Source: Alloscardovia venturai (GTDB lineage: Bacteria > Actinomycetota > Actinomycetes > Actinomycetales > Bifidobacteriaceae). Taken from it: DNA of 64,000 nucleotides. The number at the start of each line of letters is the position of its first letter. Position 1 is the stretch's first letter. The position numbers and the translations under genes are program-made. Of the stretch, positions 17,011 through 25,774 are shown piece after piece. The notes under the pieces were generated by a model. It was not told where the DNA came from. It ran no database searches and was given only the letters and a program-made list of their open reading frames with translations. The stretch covers positions 1 through 64,000 of the forward strand of contig NZ_JBHTHQ010000021.1 of the NCBI RefSeq assembly GCF_042676605.1, given 5' to 3'.

Positions 17011-18402
17011 ATGAGCATTACAGCAGCAATCATCCTTGCAGCAGGTGAAGGTACTCGTATGAAGTCATCCACGCCAAAGGTGTTGCACTCTCTGGCAGGA
17101 AAGACTTTTCTCCAGCGTGTCATGCGAGCAGTGGAAGCTACTTGTCCGCAATCTATCGCTGTGGTCGTCCGTCATCAGGGTGAGGTGGTAGCTAGTGCGG
17201 CACGAAGTTATAACAACGACGCCGTAATTGTTAATCAAGACGAAATTCCAGGTACTGGTCGAGCTGTTCAGTGTGCATTAGAAGAGCTTAAAGCTCGTGG
17301 TGACCTTGACGGTACGATTGTCATTGCAGCGGGCGATATGCCGATGCTTGATGCTGATACGCTCAACACTCTTATCGCTGAGCATGAGAAGAGCGGTAAT
17401 GGCGCGACGATTTTGTCGTGTAAGCTTGAAAATCCGTTTGGCTATGGTCGCATCATTCGTGACTCGGCTGGAGGGTTCGTGCGCATCGTAGAGCAAAAAG
17501 ACGGTACAGATGAAGAGCTTGCTGTCAATGAAGTTAACACATCTGTCTATGCTTTCGATGCGCGTGTACTGATGCAGTCAATTGAGACTTTGAATTCATC
17601 TAATGCACAGGGTGAGTTTTACTTAACGGATGCGTTGTCAAATGCACGTGAGATATCTCAAGTGGGAATTTCTGTCGTCGATAATCCTCTGCGTGTCGAG
17701 GGAGTAAATGATAGAGTACAACTTGCGAAGCTAGCAAAAGCATATAATCGCGAAATCTGCGAGTATTGGATGCGCGAAGGTGTGTCTATCTTGGACCCGG
17801 AAGCGACATGGATTGAAGATGATGTTGTCCTTGAAGCAGATTGTGTAATTTTGCCGGGATCGTATCTTCAGGGTGAGACGCATGTGGCAACAGAAGCAGT
17901 GATTGGTCCCGATACAACACTCATTGATGCTGTAATTGACCGCGGTGCTCGCGTAGAGCGTTCTCGAGTGGAGAAAACGCATATCGGTGAAGAAGCAAAT
18001 ATTGGTCCGTGGACTTATCTGCGTCCAGGAAATGATTTGGCTCAAGGAACAAAGGCTGGCGCTTTTGTGGAGATGAAGAATGCTCACATCGATGAAGGTA
18101 CAAAGGTTCCGCATTTGAGCTATGTCGGCGATGCACACATCGCTCATCACACCAATATCGGTGGCGGTACTATTACTGCAAACTATGATGGTGTCCATAA
18201 GAATCGCACGGAGATTGGTTCGAATGTCCACGTTGGGGCTGGAAATATGTTCGTTGCACCTGTACGTGTGGGCGATCATGTCACTACCGGTTCTGGTTCT
18301 GTAATTCGTCATAACGTCCCAGATGATGCAATGGTCTATTCTGAGAATACCCAACATGTGGTGGAAAATTGGAAGCCAAAATGGGAACGCAACGACGAGT
18401 AG
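17011..18402 (+). CDS. glmU: Bifunctional UDP-GlcNAc pyrophosphorylase / GlcN-1-P acetyltransferase
   Basis: Acetylates glucosamine 1-phosphate and then adds UMP to give UDP-N-acetylglucosamine for peptidoglycan. The 463-residue product has an N-terminal nucleotidyltransferase domain with LAAGEGTRMKSSTPK (about 8-23) and a C-terminal left-handed beta-helix from about 255, with hexapeptide repeats and the YDGVHK acetyltransferase segment. Usual length is 450-490. It sits 14 bases after the HAD gene and upstream of rsfS. Confidence 0.96.
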   Translation: MSITAAIILAAGEGTRMKSSTPKVLHSLAGKTFLQRVMRAVEATCPQSIAVVVRHQGEVVASAARSYNNDAVIVNQDEIPGTGRAVQCALEELKARGDLDGTIVIAAGDMPMLDADTLNTLIAEHEKSGNGATILSCKLENPFGYGRIIRDSAGGFVRIVEQKDGTDEELAVNEVNTSVYAFDARVLMQSIETLNSSNAQGEFYLTDALSNAREISQVGISVVDNPLRVEGVNDRVQLAKLAKAYNREICEYWMREGVSILDPEATWIEDDVVLEADCVILPGSYLQGETHVATEAVIGPDTTLIDAVIDRGARVERSRVEKTHIGEEANIGPWTYLRPGNDLAQGTKAGAFVEMKNAHIDEGTKVPHLSYVGDAHIAHHTNIGGGTITANYDGVHKNRTEIGSNVHVGAGNMFVAPVRVGDHVTTGSGSVIRHNVPDDAMVYSENTQHVVENWKPKWERNDE

Positions 18403-18445
18403 TGGGCGGCAAAGTAGCCTTGCGAAAAGAAACGAGAGGAACACT

Positions 18446-18871
18446 ATGACAGCATTTAAAGAATCTATTGAAGCAGCACGTGTCGCCGCTTGTGGTGCTG
18501 ATGAGATGAAAGGCGAAGACATTGTCGCTTTTGACGTATCTGAGCCGTTAGGACTTACTGATATTTTCCTCATAGCAACGGGAACGTCACCACGTCACGT
18601 GCTGTCCATTGCAGAAGAGATTGAAAAACAGATGTCTCTTCAGTGTCATATGGATCCACGTACTCGCGAGGGGCTCGAGGAAGGACAGTGGGTTCTTCTC
18701 GATTTTGGTGATATTGTCGTACATGTCATGGATCAGGACTCCCGCGATTTCTATGACCTTGAGCGCTTGTGGAAAGATTGTCCTCGCATTGATTTGAATC
18801 TGCCTCAGCATGATAGCGAAGCTAGTACAGATGAGGAAGATTTGGTTACACGTGAAGAAGGCGCAGAGTAA
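18446..18871 (+). CDS. rsfS: Ribosomal silencing factor RsfS
   Basis: Binds ribosomal protein L14 (uL14) on the 50S subunit and blocks subunit joining when nutrients are scarce. The 141-residue product contains the DUF143/Iojap core: DIVAFDVSEPLGLTDIFLIATG, RHVLSIAEEI, WVLLDFGDIVVHV and the FYDLERLW motif. An acidic tail of about 20 residues follows. ATG 18446 has GAGAGGA 6 bases upstream; the open frame extends further upstream without a ribosome site. The phosphoglycerate-mutase gene starts at the next base. Confidence 0.94.
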   Translation: MTAFKESIEAARVAACGADEMKGEDIVAFDVSEPLGLTDIFLIATGTSPRHVLSIAEEIEKQMSLQCHMDPRTREGLEEGQWVLLDFGDIVVHVMDQDSRDFYDLERLWKDCPRIDLNLPQHDSEASTDEEDLVTREEGAE

Positions 18872-19609
18872 ATGGTATATTCTGCACCGCTCAATGACAT
18901 CACTGTCCCAGAAGGTTTTGCTCATCATGCGCGGTACATCACGTTAGTCCGTCACGGTCGTACGCAGTATAATGCAGAGCATCGTTTACAAGGGCAGATT
19001 GATATTCCTTTAGACGCGGCTGGTCGGTGGCAAATTCATCAGACCGCTCAGGAGCTCAAGAGACTTTATGTCGAGCCATCTAACTCAAAACAGCTCGTTG
19101 TTGCTTCGCCACTGATTCGTGCACAAGAGACCGCGCATGCGTTTGCTGATGATTTAGGTCTTGAAATTCACACGGATGAGCGTGTCAAGGAACGGGGCTT
19201 TGGAGAGCTAGAAGGAATGCCGGTAGCACAGATGAAGGAACGCTGGCCTGAAGATTATTACAGCTGGCGCAACTTTGGCGATGGTGAGCTCAGTCACGGT
19301 GCAGAGCCAAAATCTGAAGTTGGGAAACGCGGCGCTGAAGCAGTAAATGAATGGGCTCATTCGGTAGATTCTGATACAGAGCTTTTCGTATTTTCACATG
19401 GAGCATGGATTAATCAGACACTTCAGACATTGATGGGATGGAGCGAACATCATAGTGATTATGTCGATGTTGTCAGTGTGCGTAATGCGTTCTGGGCGAG
19501 AATGATGCTTTTTGATATGACAGACGGCAGTGAGCGTTATCGCTTAGTGGAGTATGCGCATGGTCCTGTAGCGGCTTACACGCAAGATTGGGACAATCCG
19601 CAGTTGTAG
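18872..19609 (+). CDS. Histidine phosphatase (phosphoglycerate-mutase) family protein
   Basis: Member of the histidine phosphatase superfamily, 245 residues. The phosphohistidine motif LVRHGRTQYN lies near residues 25-34, followed by LQGQIDIPLD and the late SHGAWI motif. The pairing with rsfS is common in actinobacteria, where the protein is annotated as a broad phosphatase rather than the glycolytic mutase. It starts directly after the rsfS stop, so it is coupled. Substrate unknown; glucosyl-3-phosphoglycerate or other phosphoesters are possible. Confidence 0.87.
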   Translation: MVYSAPLNDITVPEGFAHHARYITLVRHGRTQYNAEHRLQGQIDIPLDAAGRWQIHQTAQELKRLYVEPSNSKQLVVASPLIRAQETAHAFADDLGLEIHTDERVKERGFGELEGMPVAQMKERWPEDYYSWRNFGDGELSHGAEPKSEVGKRGAEAVNEWAHSVDSDTELFVFSHGAWINQTLQTLMGWSEHHSDYVDVVSVRNAFWARMMLFDMTDGSERYRLVEYAHGPVAAYTQDWDNPQL

Positions 19610-19614
19610 TGTAC

Positions 19615-19661
19615 GCGGTCATCCTATGCATTCCTTTGGTACGAATGCATAGGATGACCGC
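19615..19661. terminator. 19-bp perfect inverted repeat after the mutase-family gene
   Basis: Bases 19615-19633 are the exact reverse complement of 19643-19661 with a 9-base loop, starting 5 bases after the stop codon. It is probably the transcription terminator of the glmU-rsfS operon, although no T-run follows. Confidence 0.6.
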
Positions 19662-19717
19662 CGATAGGACACGAGTGCTAGCCCGATAATCGAGTGATAC
19701 ACGCGCGTGGCGAGCGT

Positions 19718-19746
19718 TTGCGTCACAGCGTAATCTCGTGTAAAGT
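19718..19746 (+). promoter_or_regulatory. Promoter of tRNA-Ala
   Basis: TTGCGT (19718-19723) and TAAAGT (19741-19746) are spaced by exactly 17 bases and end 11 bases before the tRNA, fitting a housekeeping sigma promoter. Confidence 0.6.
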
Positions 19747-19757
19747 GAGTGGGGTTT

Positions 19758-19830
19758 GGGGCTATGGCGCAGCTGGTAGCGCATCTGCATGGCATGCAGG
19801 GGGTCACGGGTTCGAATCCCGTTAGCTCCA
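19758..19830 (+). tRNA. tRNA-Ala (GGC anticodon)
   Basis: A 73-base cloverleaf. Acceptor GGGGCTA pairs with TAGCTCC and includes the G3-U70 wobble pair that identifies alanine tRNAs. The anticodon loop ATGGCAT carries GGC, reading GCC. The T loop is TTCGAAT. CCA is not encoded. Confidence 0.95.
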
Positions 19831-19893
19831 CGAGAAGAGCATTCACCGCATGCAGCAGGGGTGTTGTGTGTCTGCGGGGAGGGGTGAGAGCCT

Positions 19894-20844
19894 ATGATGC
19901 GAATTTTTAGCACAGTGAACGGGCGCACCGAACAAATTACACAACCTGAGCGTGGCTCGTGGGTAAACCTGACAAATCCTACAGATGCGGAATTAGCAGA
20001 CATTGCTGATAAATGTAAGATTGATTTGGCTGATTTGCGAGCTCCACTGGATGATGAAGAGCGTTCTCGCGTTGATGTAGAAGATGGGTACACGATGATT
20101 ATCGTGGATATCCCGACAGTGGAAGAGCGTGGCGGACGTGACTGGTATGAGACCATCCCGTTGTCCATTATCGTTACTGATGAGCTTATTATCACTGTGT
20201 GCATGGAGGATTCTTTACTCCTCCAACCGTTTATGGATGGAACTATCCGCGGTTTTAACACTTTCATGCGTTCGCGTTTTATCCTTCAAGTGTTGTATCG
20301 AAACGCTACGATGTACCTGCGCTACCTGCGCATTATTGACCGTGAGAGCGATAAACTTGAAATGCGTCTTCAGCATTCCACGGCAAATCGCGAAATCTTG
20401 ATGCTTATGGAGCTGTCTAAGTCGTTGGTCTACTTTACAACGTCATTGAAATCAAATGAAGTTGTACTTGAAAAGTTGACGAATTTACAGCGATTCCGCT
20501 ATTACGAGGATGATGCTGACTTACTTGAAGACGTTATCACAGAAAATAAGCAGGCTATAGAAATGGCAAGCATCTATCAGTCCGTTCTCCAGGGAATGAC
20601 TGATGCGTTTGGCACGATTGTGTCGAATAACGTGAATAATGTCATGAAGACTTTCACTATCATTTCTCTCGTGATGGCGATACCTACTATGATTTTCTCC
20701 ATGTATGGCATGAATTTCCAAAGGGGAATGCTTGGGATGCCATTAAGTGATTCTCCGTTTGGTTTTTGGATTATCATCGCGATTTCACTTGCGCTCGCAG
20801 GCATCGCAGCATGGGTTTTTACACGTTCAAATCGTTTTAAGTAG
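19894..20844 (+). CDS. corA: CorA-family magnesium/metal transporter
   Basis: Pentameric membrane channel for Mg2+ or other divalent cations, 316 residues. A long cytosolic N-terminal domain is followed by two membrane helices at about 255-275 and 288-308; the hallmark GMN motif is at the end of the first (MYGMNF, near 271-276), and the C-terminus is basic. Two ATG codons start the frame (19894 and 19897), with GGTGAGAG upstream. It stands downstream of tRNA-Ala. The exact metal is not decidable from sequence. Confidence 0.92.
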   Translation: MMRIFSTVNGRTEQITQPERGSWVNLTNPTDAELADIADKCKIDLADLRAPLDDEERSRVDVEDGYTMIIVDIPTVEERGGRDWYETIPLSIIVTDELIITVCMEDSLLLQPFMDGTIRGFNTFMRSRFILQVLYRNATMYLRYLRIIDRESDKLEMRLQHSTANREILMLMELSKSLVYFTTSLKSNEVVLEKLTNLQRFRYYEDDADLLEDVITENKQAIEMASIYQSVLQGMTDAFGTIVSNNVNNVMKTFTIISLVMAIPTMIFSMYGMNFQRGMLGMPLSDSPFGFWIIIAISLALAGIAAWVFTRSNRFK

Positions 20845-20885
20845 AGTTTATTGTTATTGTAAGAAGTTGAGGGAATGTGCTTTTC

Positions 20886-21785
20886 ATGGTGCGCAAGGTT
20901 ATCCGTCGAGGTATAGTTGCGTTTCTTAGCGCTGTTATCCTTATTTCTGTTGCTGCATGCGGTTTGGAATTGAGTGACGTAATCGGTCCAACGGTTAAGA
21001 TTGGGATAGCATTTGATAGGCCAGGACTTAGCACTTACAGGAATGGTGCTATGCGTGGTTTCTCAGGTACTGTTGCGCGTGCGGTTGCTTTTGATTTGGG
21101 ATACTCGTCACGGCAAATTGAATGGGTCGACGTAAACGATTCTACTCAGGATGATTTATTTGCCACTGGCAAGATTGATATGCTCGTCGGAGCTTCAATG
21201 TATTCCCAAAAATATACTAATGGACGATCCACCGAGTTTGCAGGACCTTTTATGAAGTCGCATATGGGGTTGATGACTCGTGGCGGCACAGAGGATGATA
21301 AGGGAAGTGACGTCAGGGAATTACAGAATTCAACGCAGCTGACACAAGTACAAGATAAAAGTGTATGCGTTGTCAAAGGCGAACTTCAAGACGATTTCAC
21401 GCCTCAGCAACTTGTTACGTTTGAAAGCACAGCTAAGCAAATGTTTGTCCAAGATTCGTACTCGCAATGTTTATCCGCGTTGGCCACAGCGACGGTAGAC
21501 GTCATAGTGGGAAATGTTGTCGCGCTAGAGCAACTTACACATGCCGCGACAGGACAGAAATTTAGTGTGACTGAGATTAAAGATTCAACGATATCATACG
21601 GAATCGTGGTTCCTGCTGGTGATGATCGTCTTCATGCAAAGATTCAGAATCAGTTGCGTGATTTTGCATTGTCAAAGCGATGGGAGAAGGCGTTCAGGCC
21701 TATTGCTCGCAAAAGTTCTCTCCCGTATGTGCGCGCAATGAAGGCACCATATGTTGAGCAGATTATTCTCGACCCTGCACAATAA
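20886..21785 (+). CDS. Orphan family-3 solute-binding lipoprotein
   Basis: Extracellular binding protein of the amino-acid (SBP_bac_3) type, about 299 residues. A lipoprotein signal (basic VRKVIRR start, hydrophobic core, lipobox VAAC) is at the N-terminus. The body shows FDRPG-type start, GFSGTVARAVAFDLGY, and late CLSALATATVDVIVG segments matching GluB-like binding proteins. The start may be GTG 20877 or ATG 20886. No permease or ATPase is adjacent, so the transporter partner is elsewhere or the protein works as a sensor. It lies between corA and leuS. Confidence 0.8.
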   Translation: MVRKVIRRGIVAFLSAVILISVAACGLELSDVIGPTVKIGIAFDRPGLSTYRNGAMRGFSGTVARAVAFDLGYSSRQIEWVDVNDSTQDDLFATGKIDMLVGASMYSQKYTNGRSTEFAGPFMKSHMGLMTRGGTEDDKGSDVRELQNSTQLTQVQDKSVCVVKGELQDDFTPQQLVTFESTAKQMFVQDSYSQCLSALATATVDVIVGNVVALEQLTHAATGQKFSVTEIKDSTISYGIVVPAGDDRLHAKIQNQLRDFALSKRWEKAFRPIARKSSLPYVRAMKAPYVEQIILDPAQ

Positions 21786-21927
21786 CAACATTTGTCTCAG
21801 TGCGGTTTCTGCATCAGTGGTTATACGCACTTATATGTACTCATACGGCGAGAAATACTCGAGTAAAAACGTCTGAAAGTCCAAGCAAGCCATGATAATT
21901 TCTAATTAGTTTAATCTTGTCTCAACC

Positions 21928-24897
21928 ATGCATGAAAGCGAAAAAATGGAACAGTTTAATGGTCAGGATCCAGCATGGCGCTATAACGCTCAACTGGCTC
22001 AGAAGATTGAAAAACAGTGGCAGGAAAAGTGGGATAAAGAAGGAACTTTCTGGGCTGCTAATGTATCCGGTGATTTGACTGATGGAGACGGTAACCACGC
22101 AGATGGCCGCAAACCGTATTTCGCGATGGACATGTTCCCGTACCCGTCAGGTCGTGGTCTTCATGTGGGGCATCCTTTTGGTTATGTCGCGACTGATGTC
22201 GTATCACGCTACCATCGCATGAAGGGTGAAAACGTCCTGCATGCGTTGGGATATGATGCATTTGGTCTTCCAGCTGAGCAGTTTGCAGTCCAGACAGGGC
22301 AGCATCCTCGCATAACCACTGAGGAAAATATCGCGAACATGCAGCGACAGCTCCATCGTTTAGGTTTGAGCTTGGATAATCGCCGTTCTTTTGCGACAAT
22401 CGACCCTAATTATGTGCGATGGACTCAATGGATCTTCTCCCGTATTTATGAGTCGTACTATGATGAAGATTTTGTACGTCCAGATGGCGGGAAGGGTAGT
22501 GCTCGTCCTGTGGCTGAGCTCGTGGAGAAGTTCCGTTCTGGCGAAAAGCAAATTCCTGATTTTAAAGACGTCGCTTGGGATGATTTGAGTGCCAAGCAGC
22601 GTGAGGATGTCTTGAATGAGTTTCGCTTAGCATATATTTCTCGCTCTCCTGTGAACTGGTGCCCAGGTCTGGGGACCGTACTCGCTAATGAAGAGGTCAC
22701 TGCAGACGGCAGATCTGAGCGCGGCAATTTCCCTGTATATCAGCGTGAACTTTCTCAGTGGTCTATGCGTATTACCGCTTATGGGCATCGGCTGATTGAA
22801 GATCTCGATGAGATTGATTGGACGGATAAAGTTAAGTCCATGCAGCGCAACTGGATCGGCGAGTCACACGGAGCATCTGTCCATTTTGAGGTTCCAACGG
22901 ACGATGGTCTCGAAGATCTCGAGATTTATACAACTCGACCAGATACGCTCTTTGGTACTACTTTTATGGTCGTCTCCGTCGAGCATCCGATTCTTGAGCA
23001 TGTTCCTTCGAACTGGTCTGCTGATGTGCCTCAAACTTGGCGTGGAGGCTATGCAAATCTTTCTGAAGCTGTGACAGACTATCGTCGTCAGTCACAGTCT
23101 AAGACTGCTATGGATAAGGTAGCCGATAATGGCGAGAAGACTGGCTATTTCTCCGGATTATATGGTATTAACCCTATCACTGGTGCACAAATCCCAATAT
23201 TCGTGTCAGACTATGTTTTGATGGACTACGGCACTGGTGCGATTATGGCAGTTCCTGGTGGAGATTCTCGTGATTTTGATTTTGCTACGGCTTTTGGTCT
23301 GCCGGTTATCTATACGGTAGCTCCATCAGCTATGTCAGGCGAGACTATTGAAAACGACTACGAAGGTAAGCAGGCATACACCTCTCATGATGGTGTAGTC
23401 ATCAACTCTCATGTGACATCTACCCACATAGGTTCAGATGACTTGAATCTCAATGGCCTAACCGTAGATGAGGCACTTGCTAAAGCAATTGCGTGGATAG
23501 AAGAGCGAGGCGTTGGTAAAGGAACTGTTTCCTATCGTTTGCGCGACTGGCTCTTTAGCCGTCAGCGGTACTGGGGAGAACCGTTCCCTATCGTATACGA
23601 CGAGGATGGAGTCGCGCATCTCGTGCCAGATGATCAGCTCCCTATAGCCCTTCCAGAGGTGCCTGACTATAAACCACGCACTTTTGATCCTGACGACAAC
23701 GAGTCTATGCCTGAGACACCACTGTCTCGTAATGAAGACTGGGTGAATGTGACCCTTGACCTTGGTGATGGTCCTCGAGCTTATAGGCGTGAGACGAATA
23801 CCATGCCAAACTGGGCAGGATCATGCTGGTATTATATGCGGTACATCAATCCTAACGACACTGAGCACATGGTCGAGGACAATGAGTTCGACTACTGGCT
23901 TGGCCCAAATCACAATGACACAGCTGGTGCCTCCGGTGGAGTTGACCTCTATGTCGGTGGTGTAGAGCACGCTGTGTTGCATTTACTTTATGCGCGTTTT
24001 TGGCACAAGGTTCTCTTCGATCTTGGCTATGTATCTTCGCCAGAGCCGTTCCATAAGCTCTTTAACCAGGGGTATATTCAAGCGTATGCATATACCGATG
24101 AACGGGGTCAGTACGTTCCAGCTGCTGAGGTAGAGGAAGTTCCTAGCGAGAACGGTACTCCAAAGTTTATGTGGAATGGGCAGGAAGTCTTCCAGGAGTT
24201 CGGCAAGATGGGTAAGTCGCTCAAAAACATCATTACTCCTGATGACATGTACGATACGTATGGCGCCGATACATTCCGTCTCTACGAAATGAGCATGGGA
24301 CCTCTTGATGAGTCACGTCCATGGAATACGAAGAACGTCGTAGGATCTCAGCGTTTCTTACAGCGCTTATGGCGCAACGTTATCGATGAAAACACTGGTA
24401 ATGTCGTTGTTACTGATGATGAGTTGGATGAGAAGACCGCGAAGCTTCTGAACAATACTATTGCTGATGTAACTGTTGAGATGGAAAATATGCGTCCTAA
24501 CACGACTGTATCCAAACTTATCGTGCTCAACAATCATTTAACTTCTCTCAAGTCAGTGCCACGTGCAGCCGTGGAACCACTCATTTTGATGCTTTCTCCG
24601 ATTGCTCCTCACATTACTGAAGAGTTGTGGAATAAGTTGGGACATGAGAAGTCGCTCGCTCGTGAACCGTGGCCAGTAGCTGACGAACGTTTCGTTGGAC
24701 AGGATACGGTTACGGCTGTTGTCCAGATTAAGGGTAAAGTTCGCGGAAAACTTGAGGTAAGCCCAGATATTTCTGCCGAAGAGCTACAATCTCGCGCGTT
24801 AGCACTCCCTGCTATCATCGAACGCCTCGGCGGGGTAGAGCCGCGTAAGGTTATCGTCAAAGCGCCAAAGATTGTATCTATTGTTCCGGGAGAGTAG
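21928..24897 (+). CDS. leuS: Leucine--tRNA ligase
   Basis: Class I synthetase charging tRNA-Leu, 989 residues. The HIGH-type motif is HVGH near residue 79, the CP1 editing domain spans about 260-450 (YTTRPDTLFGTTF), and the KMSKS loop is KMGKS near 760. Length fits the actinobacterial group (950-990). Start is ATG 21928; ATG 21946 is a possible alternative. The 142-base upstream gap shows no T-box leader. Confidence 0.97.
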   Translation: MHESEKMEQFNGQDPAWRYNAQLAQKIEKQWQEKWDKEGTFWAANVSGDLTDGDGNHADGRKPYFAMDMFPYPSGRGLHVGHPFGYVATDVVSRYHRMKGENVLHALGYDAFGLPAEQFAVQTGQHPRITTEENIANMQRQLHRLGLSLDNRRSFATIDPNYVRWTQWIFSRIYESYYDEDFVRPDGGKGSARPVAELVEKFRSGEKQIPDFKDVAWDDLSAKQREDVLNEFRLAYISRSPVNWCPGLGTVLANEEVTADGRSERGNFPVYQRELSQWSMRITAYGHRLIEDLDEIDWTDKVKSMQRNWIGESHGASVHFEVPTDDGLEDLEIYTTRPDTLFGTTFMVVSVEHPILEHVPSNWSADVPQTWRGGYANLSEAVTDYRRQSQSKTAMDKVADNGEKTGYFSGLYGINPITGAQIPIFVSDYVLMDYGTGAIMAVPGGDSRDFDFATAFGLPVIYTVAPSAMSGETIENDYEGKQAYTSHDGVVINSHVTSTHIGSDDLNLNGLTVDEALAKAIAWIEERGVGKGTVSYRLRDWLFSRQRYWGEPFPIVYDEDGVAHLVPDDQLPIALPEVPDYKPRTFDPDDNESMPETPLSRNEDWVNVTLDLGDGPRAYRRETNTMPNWAGSCWYYMRYINPNDTEHMVEDNEFDYWLGPNHNDTAGASGGVDLYVGGVEHAVLHLLYARFWHKVLFDLGYVSSPEPFHKLFNQGYIQAYAYTDERGQYVPAAEVEEVPSENGTPKFMWNGQEVFQEFGKMGKSLKNIITPDDMYDTYGADTFRLYEMSMGPLDESRPWNTKNVVGSQRFLQRLWRNVIDENTGNVVVTDDELDEKTAKLLNNTIADVTVEMENMRPNTTVSKLIVLNNHLTSLKSVPRAAVEPLILMLSPIAPHITEELWNKLGHEKSLAREPWPVADERFVGQDTVTAVVQIKGKVRGKLEVSPDISAEELQSRALALPAIIERLGGVEPRKVIVKAPKIVSIVPGE

Positions 24898-24926
24898 AAC
24901 ACTCGAAACGGCTACTACTAGAAGAT

Positions 24927-24970
24927 AAAAGCGCTTGCGGGTCCCCATGCAGGATACCGTAGGCGCTTTT
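24927..24970 (+). terminator. Intrinsic terminator after leuS
   Basis: AAAAGCGC and following bases (24927-24940) pair with 24957-24970 over 14 bp with two wobble pairs; TTTTA and GGTTTTATAC follow. It should end leuS transcription. Confidence 0.65.
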
Positions 24971-25063
24971 AGGTTTTATACTCTTTGTGTTACGACACGG
25001 TTATCCACATCGGTGCACATATGCATATCGTATGTCACTTCGAACGTTCTGAACTGACAATCT

Positions 25064-25774
25064 ATGAGTATGAAAAGTATTCAGACTCATAGACCGCTTG
25101 CGAAGGTCTCGCAGTTGCGCGGGCTTCGCCACTCAGATAGACAGTGGAGTCTTCCACAACTCTTAGACAGTGGTGATTGTTTCGAGGATAGTGAGCGCAG
25201 TCAAAAAGCATATCCTTCAGCAAGACATGCTTCCGCACAGCAGAATCATACGATTACGGGTGCGGTAAAGAGCTCTCTGTCTACGGTGAAATACAGTGCA
25301 ATAGTCATTCTTATCTTAGTATGTGCACTGAGTGTGAGCTTGACACTTTTAATGATTCAAGGTCATAACTTTGCTTCCACGCAACTTACCATTTCAGCAT
25401 CTTCTCAAGAAGAGCCTTCCTCAACGAGATCTGCAGATAGCCATCAGCAAGCACGCTCGTCAGGACTTAAAGAGCAGCAACAGATCCAAGAAGATGCGCA
25501 GCGCCAAGCGCAGCAGCAAGACCAGACTCAAACTCAAGCTCAGGAGGAGCCACAGCTACAATCACAAAGTCAGGGAAATCAGCTCATAAATATTAATACA
25601 GCATCGTCGCAGCAGCTCCAAGAAATTCCGGGAGTAGGCCCGTCCATTGCAGGAAGAATTATTGATTACCGTGCATCACACGGTAGATTTACTACAGTCG
25701 ATCAGCTGATGAATGTATCGGGCATTGGTACGAAAACTTTAGAGAAGCTGCGTTCATATGTCAGCGTTCAGTGA
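25064..25774 (+). CDS. comEA: ComEA-like DNA-binding protein
   Basis: Membrane-anchored DNA receptor for natural transformation, 236 residues. A single membrane helix spans about 77-98, a Gln-rich linker about 112-172, and a C-terminal pair of helix-hairpin-helix motifs about 173-234 (LININTAS, IPGVGPSIAGRI, VSGIGTKTLEKL). The SLBB domain that usually sits between helix and HhH is not visible; the Gln-rich linker takes its place. The N-terminal 76 residues are cytosolic. It overlaps comEC by 17 bases. Confidence 0.87.
   Translation: MSMKSIQTHRPLAKVSQLRGLRHSDRQWSLPQLLDSGDCFEDSERSQKAYPSARHASAQQNHTITGAVKSSLSTVKYSAIVILILVCALSVSLTLLMIQGHNFASTQLTISASSQEEPSSTRSADSHQQARSSGLKEQQQIQEDAQRQAQQQDQTQTQAQEEPQLQSQSQGNQLININTASSQQLQEIPGVGPSIAGRIIDYRASHGRFTTVDQLMNVSGIGTKTLEKLRSYVSVQ

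Noticed and set aside
17731..18573. 280-codon frame antisense to glmU
   Set aside because: It mirrors the beta-helix repeats of glmU, a common source of long antisense frames; Cys/His-rich translation without motifs.
21786..21927. T-box riboswitch upstream of leuS
   Set aside because: No conserved T-box sequence, specifier loop or antiterminator was found in the 142-base gap.
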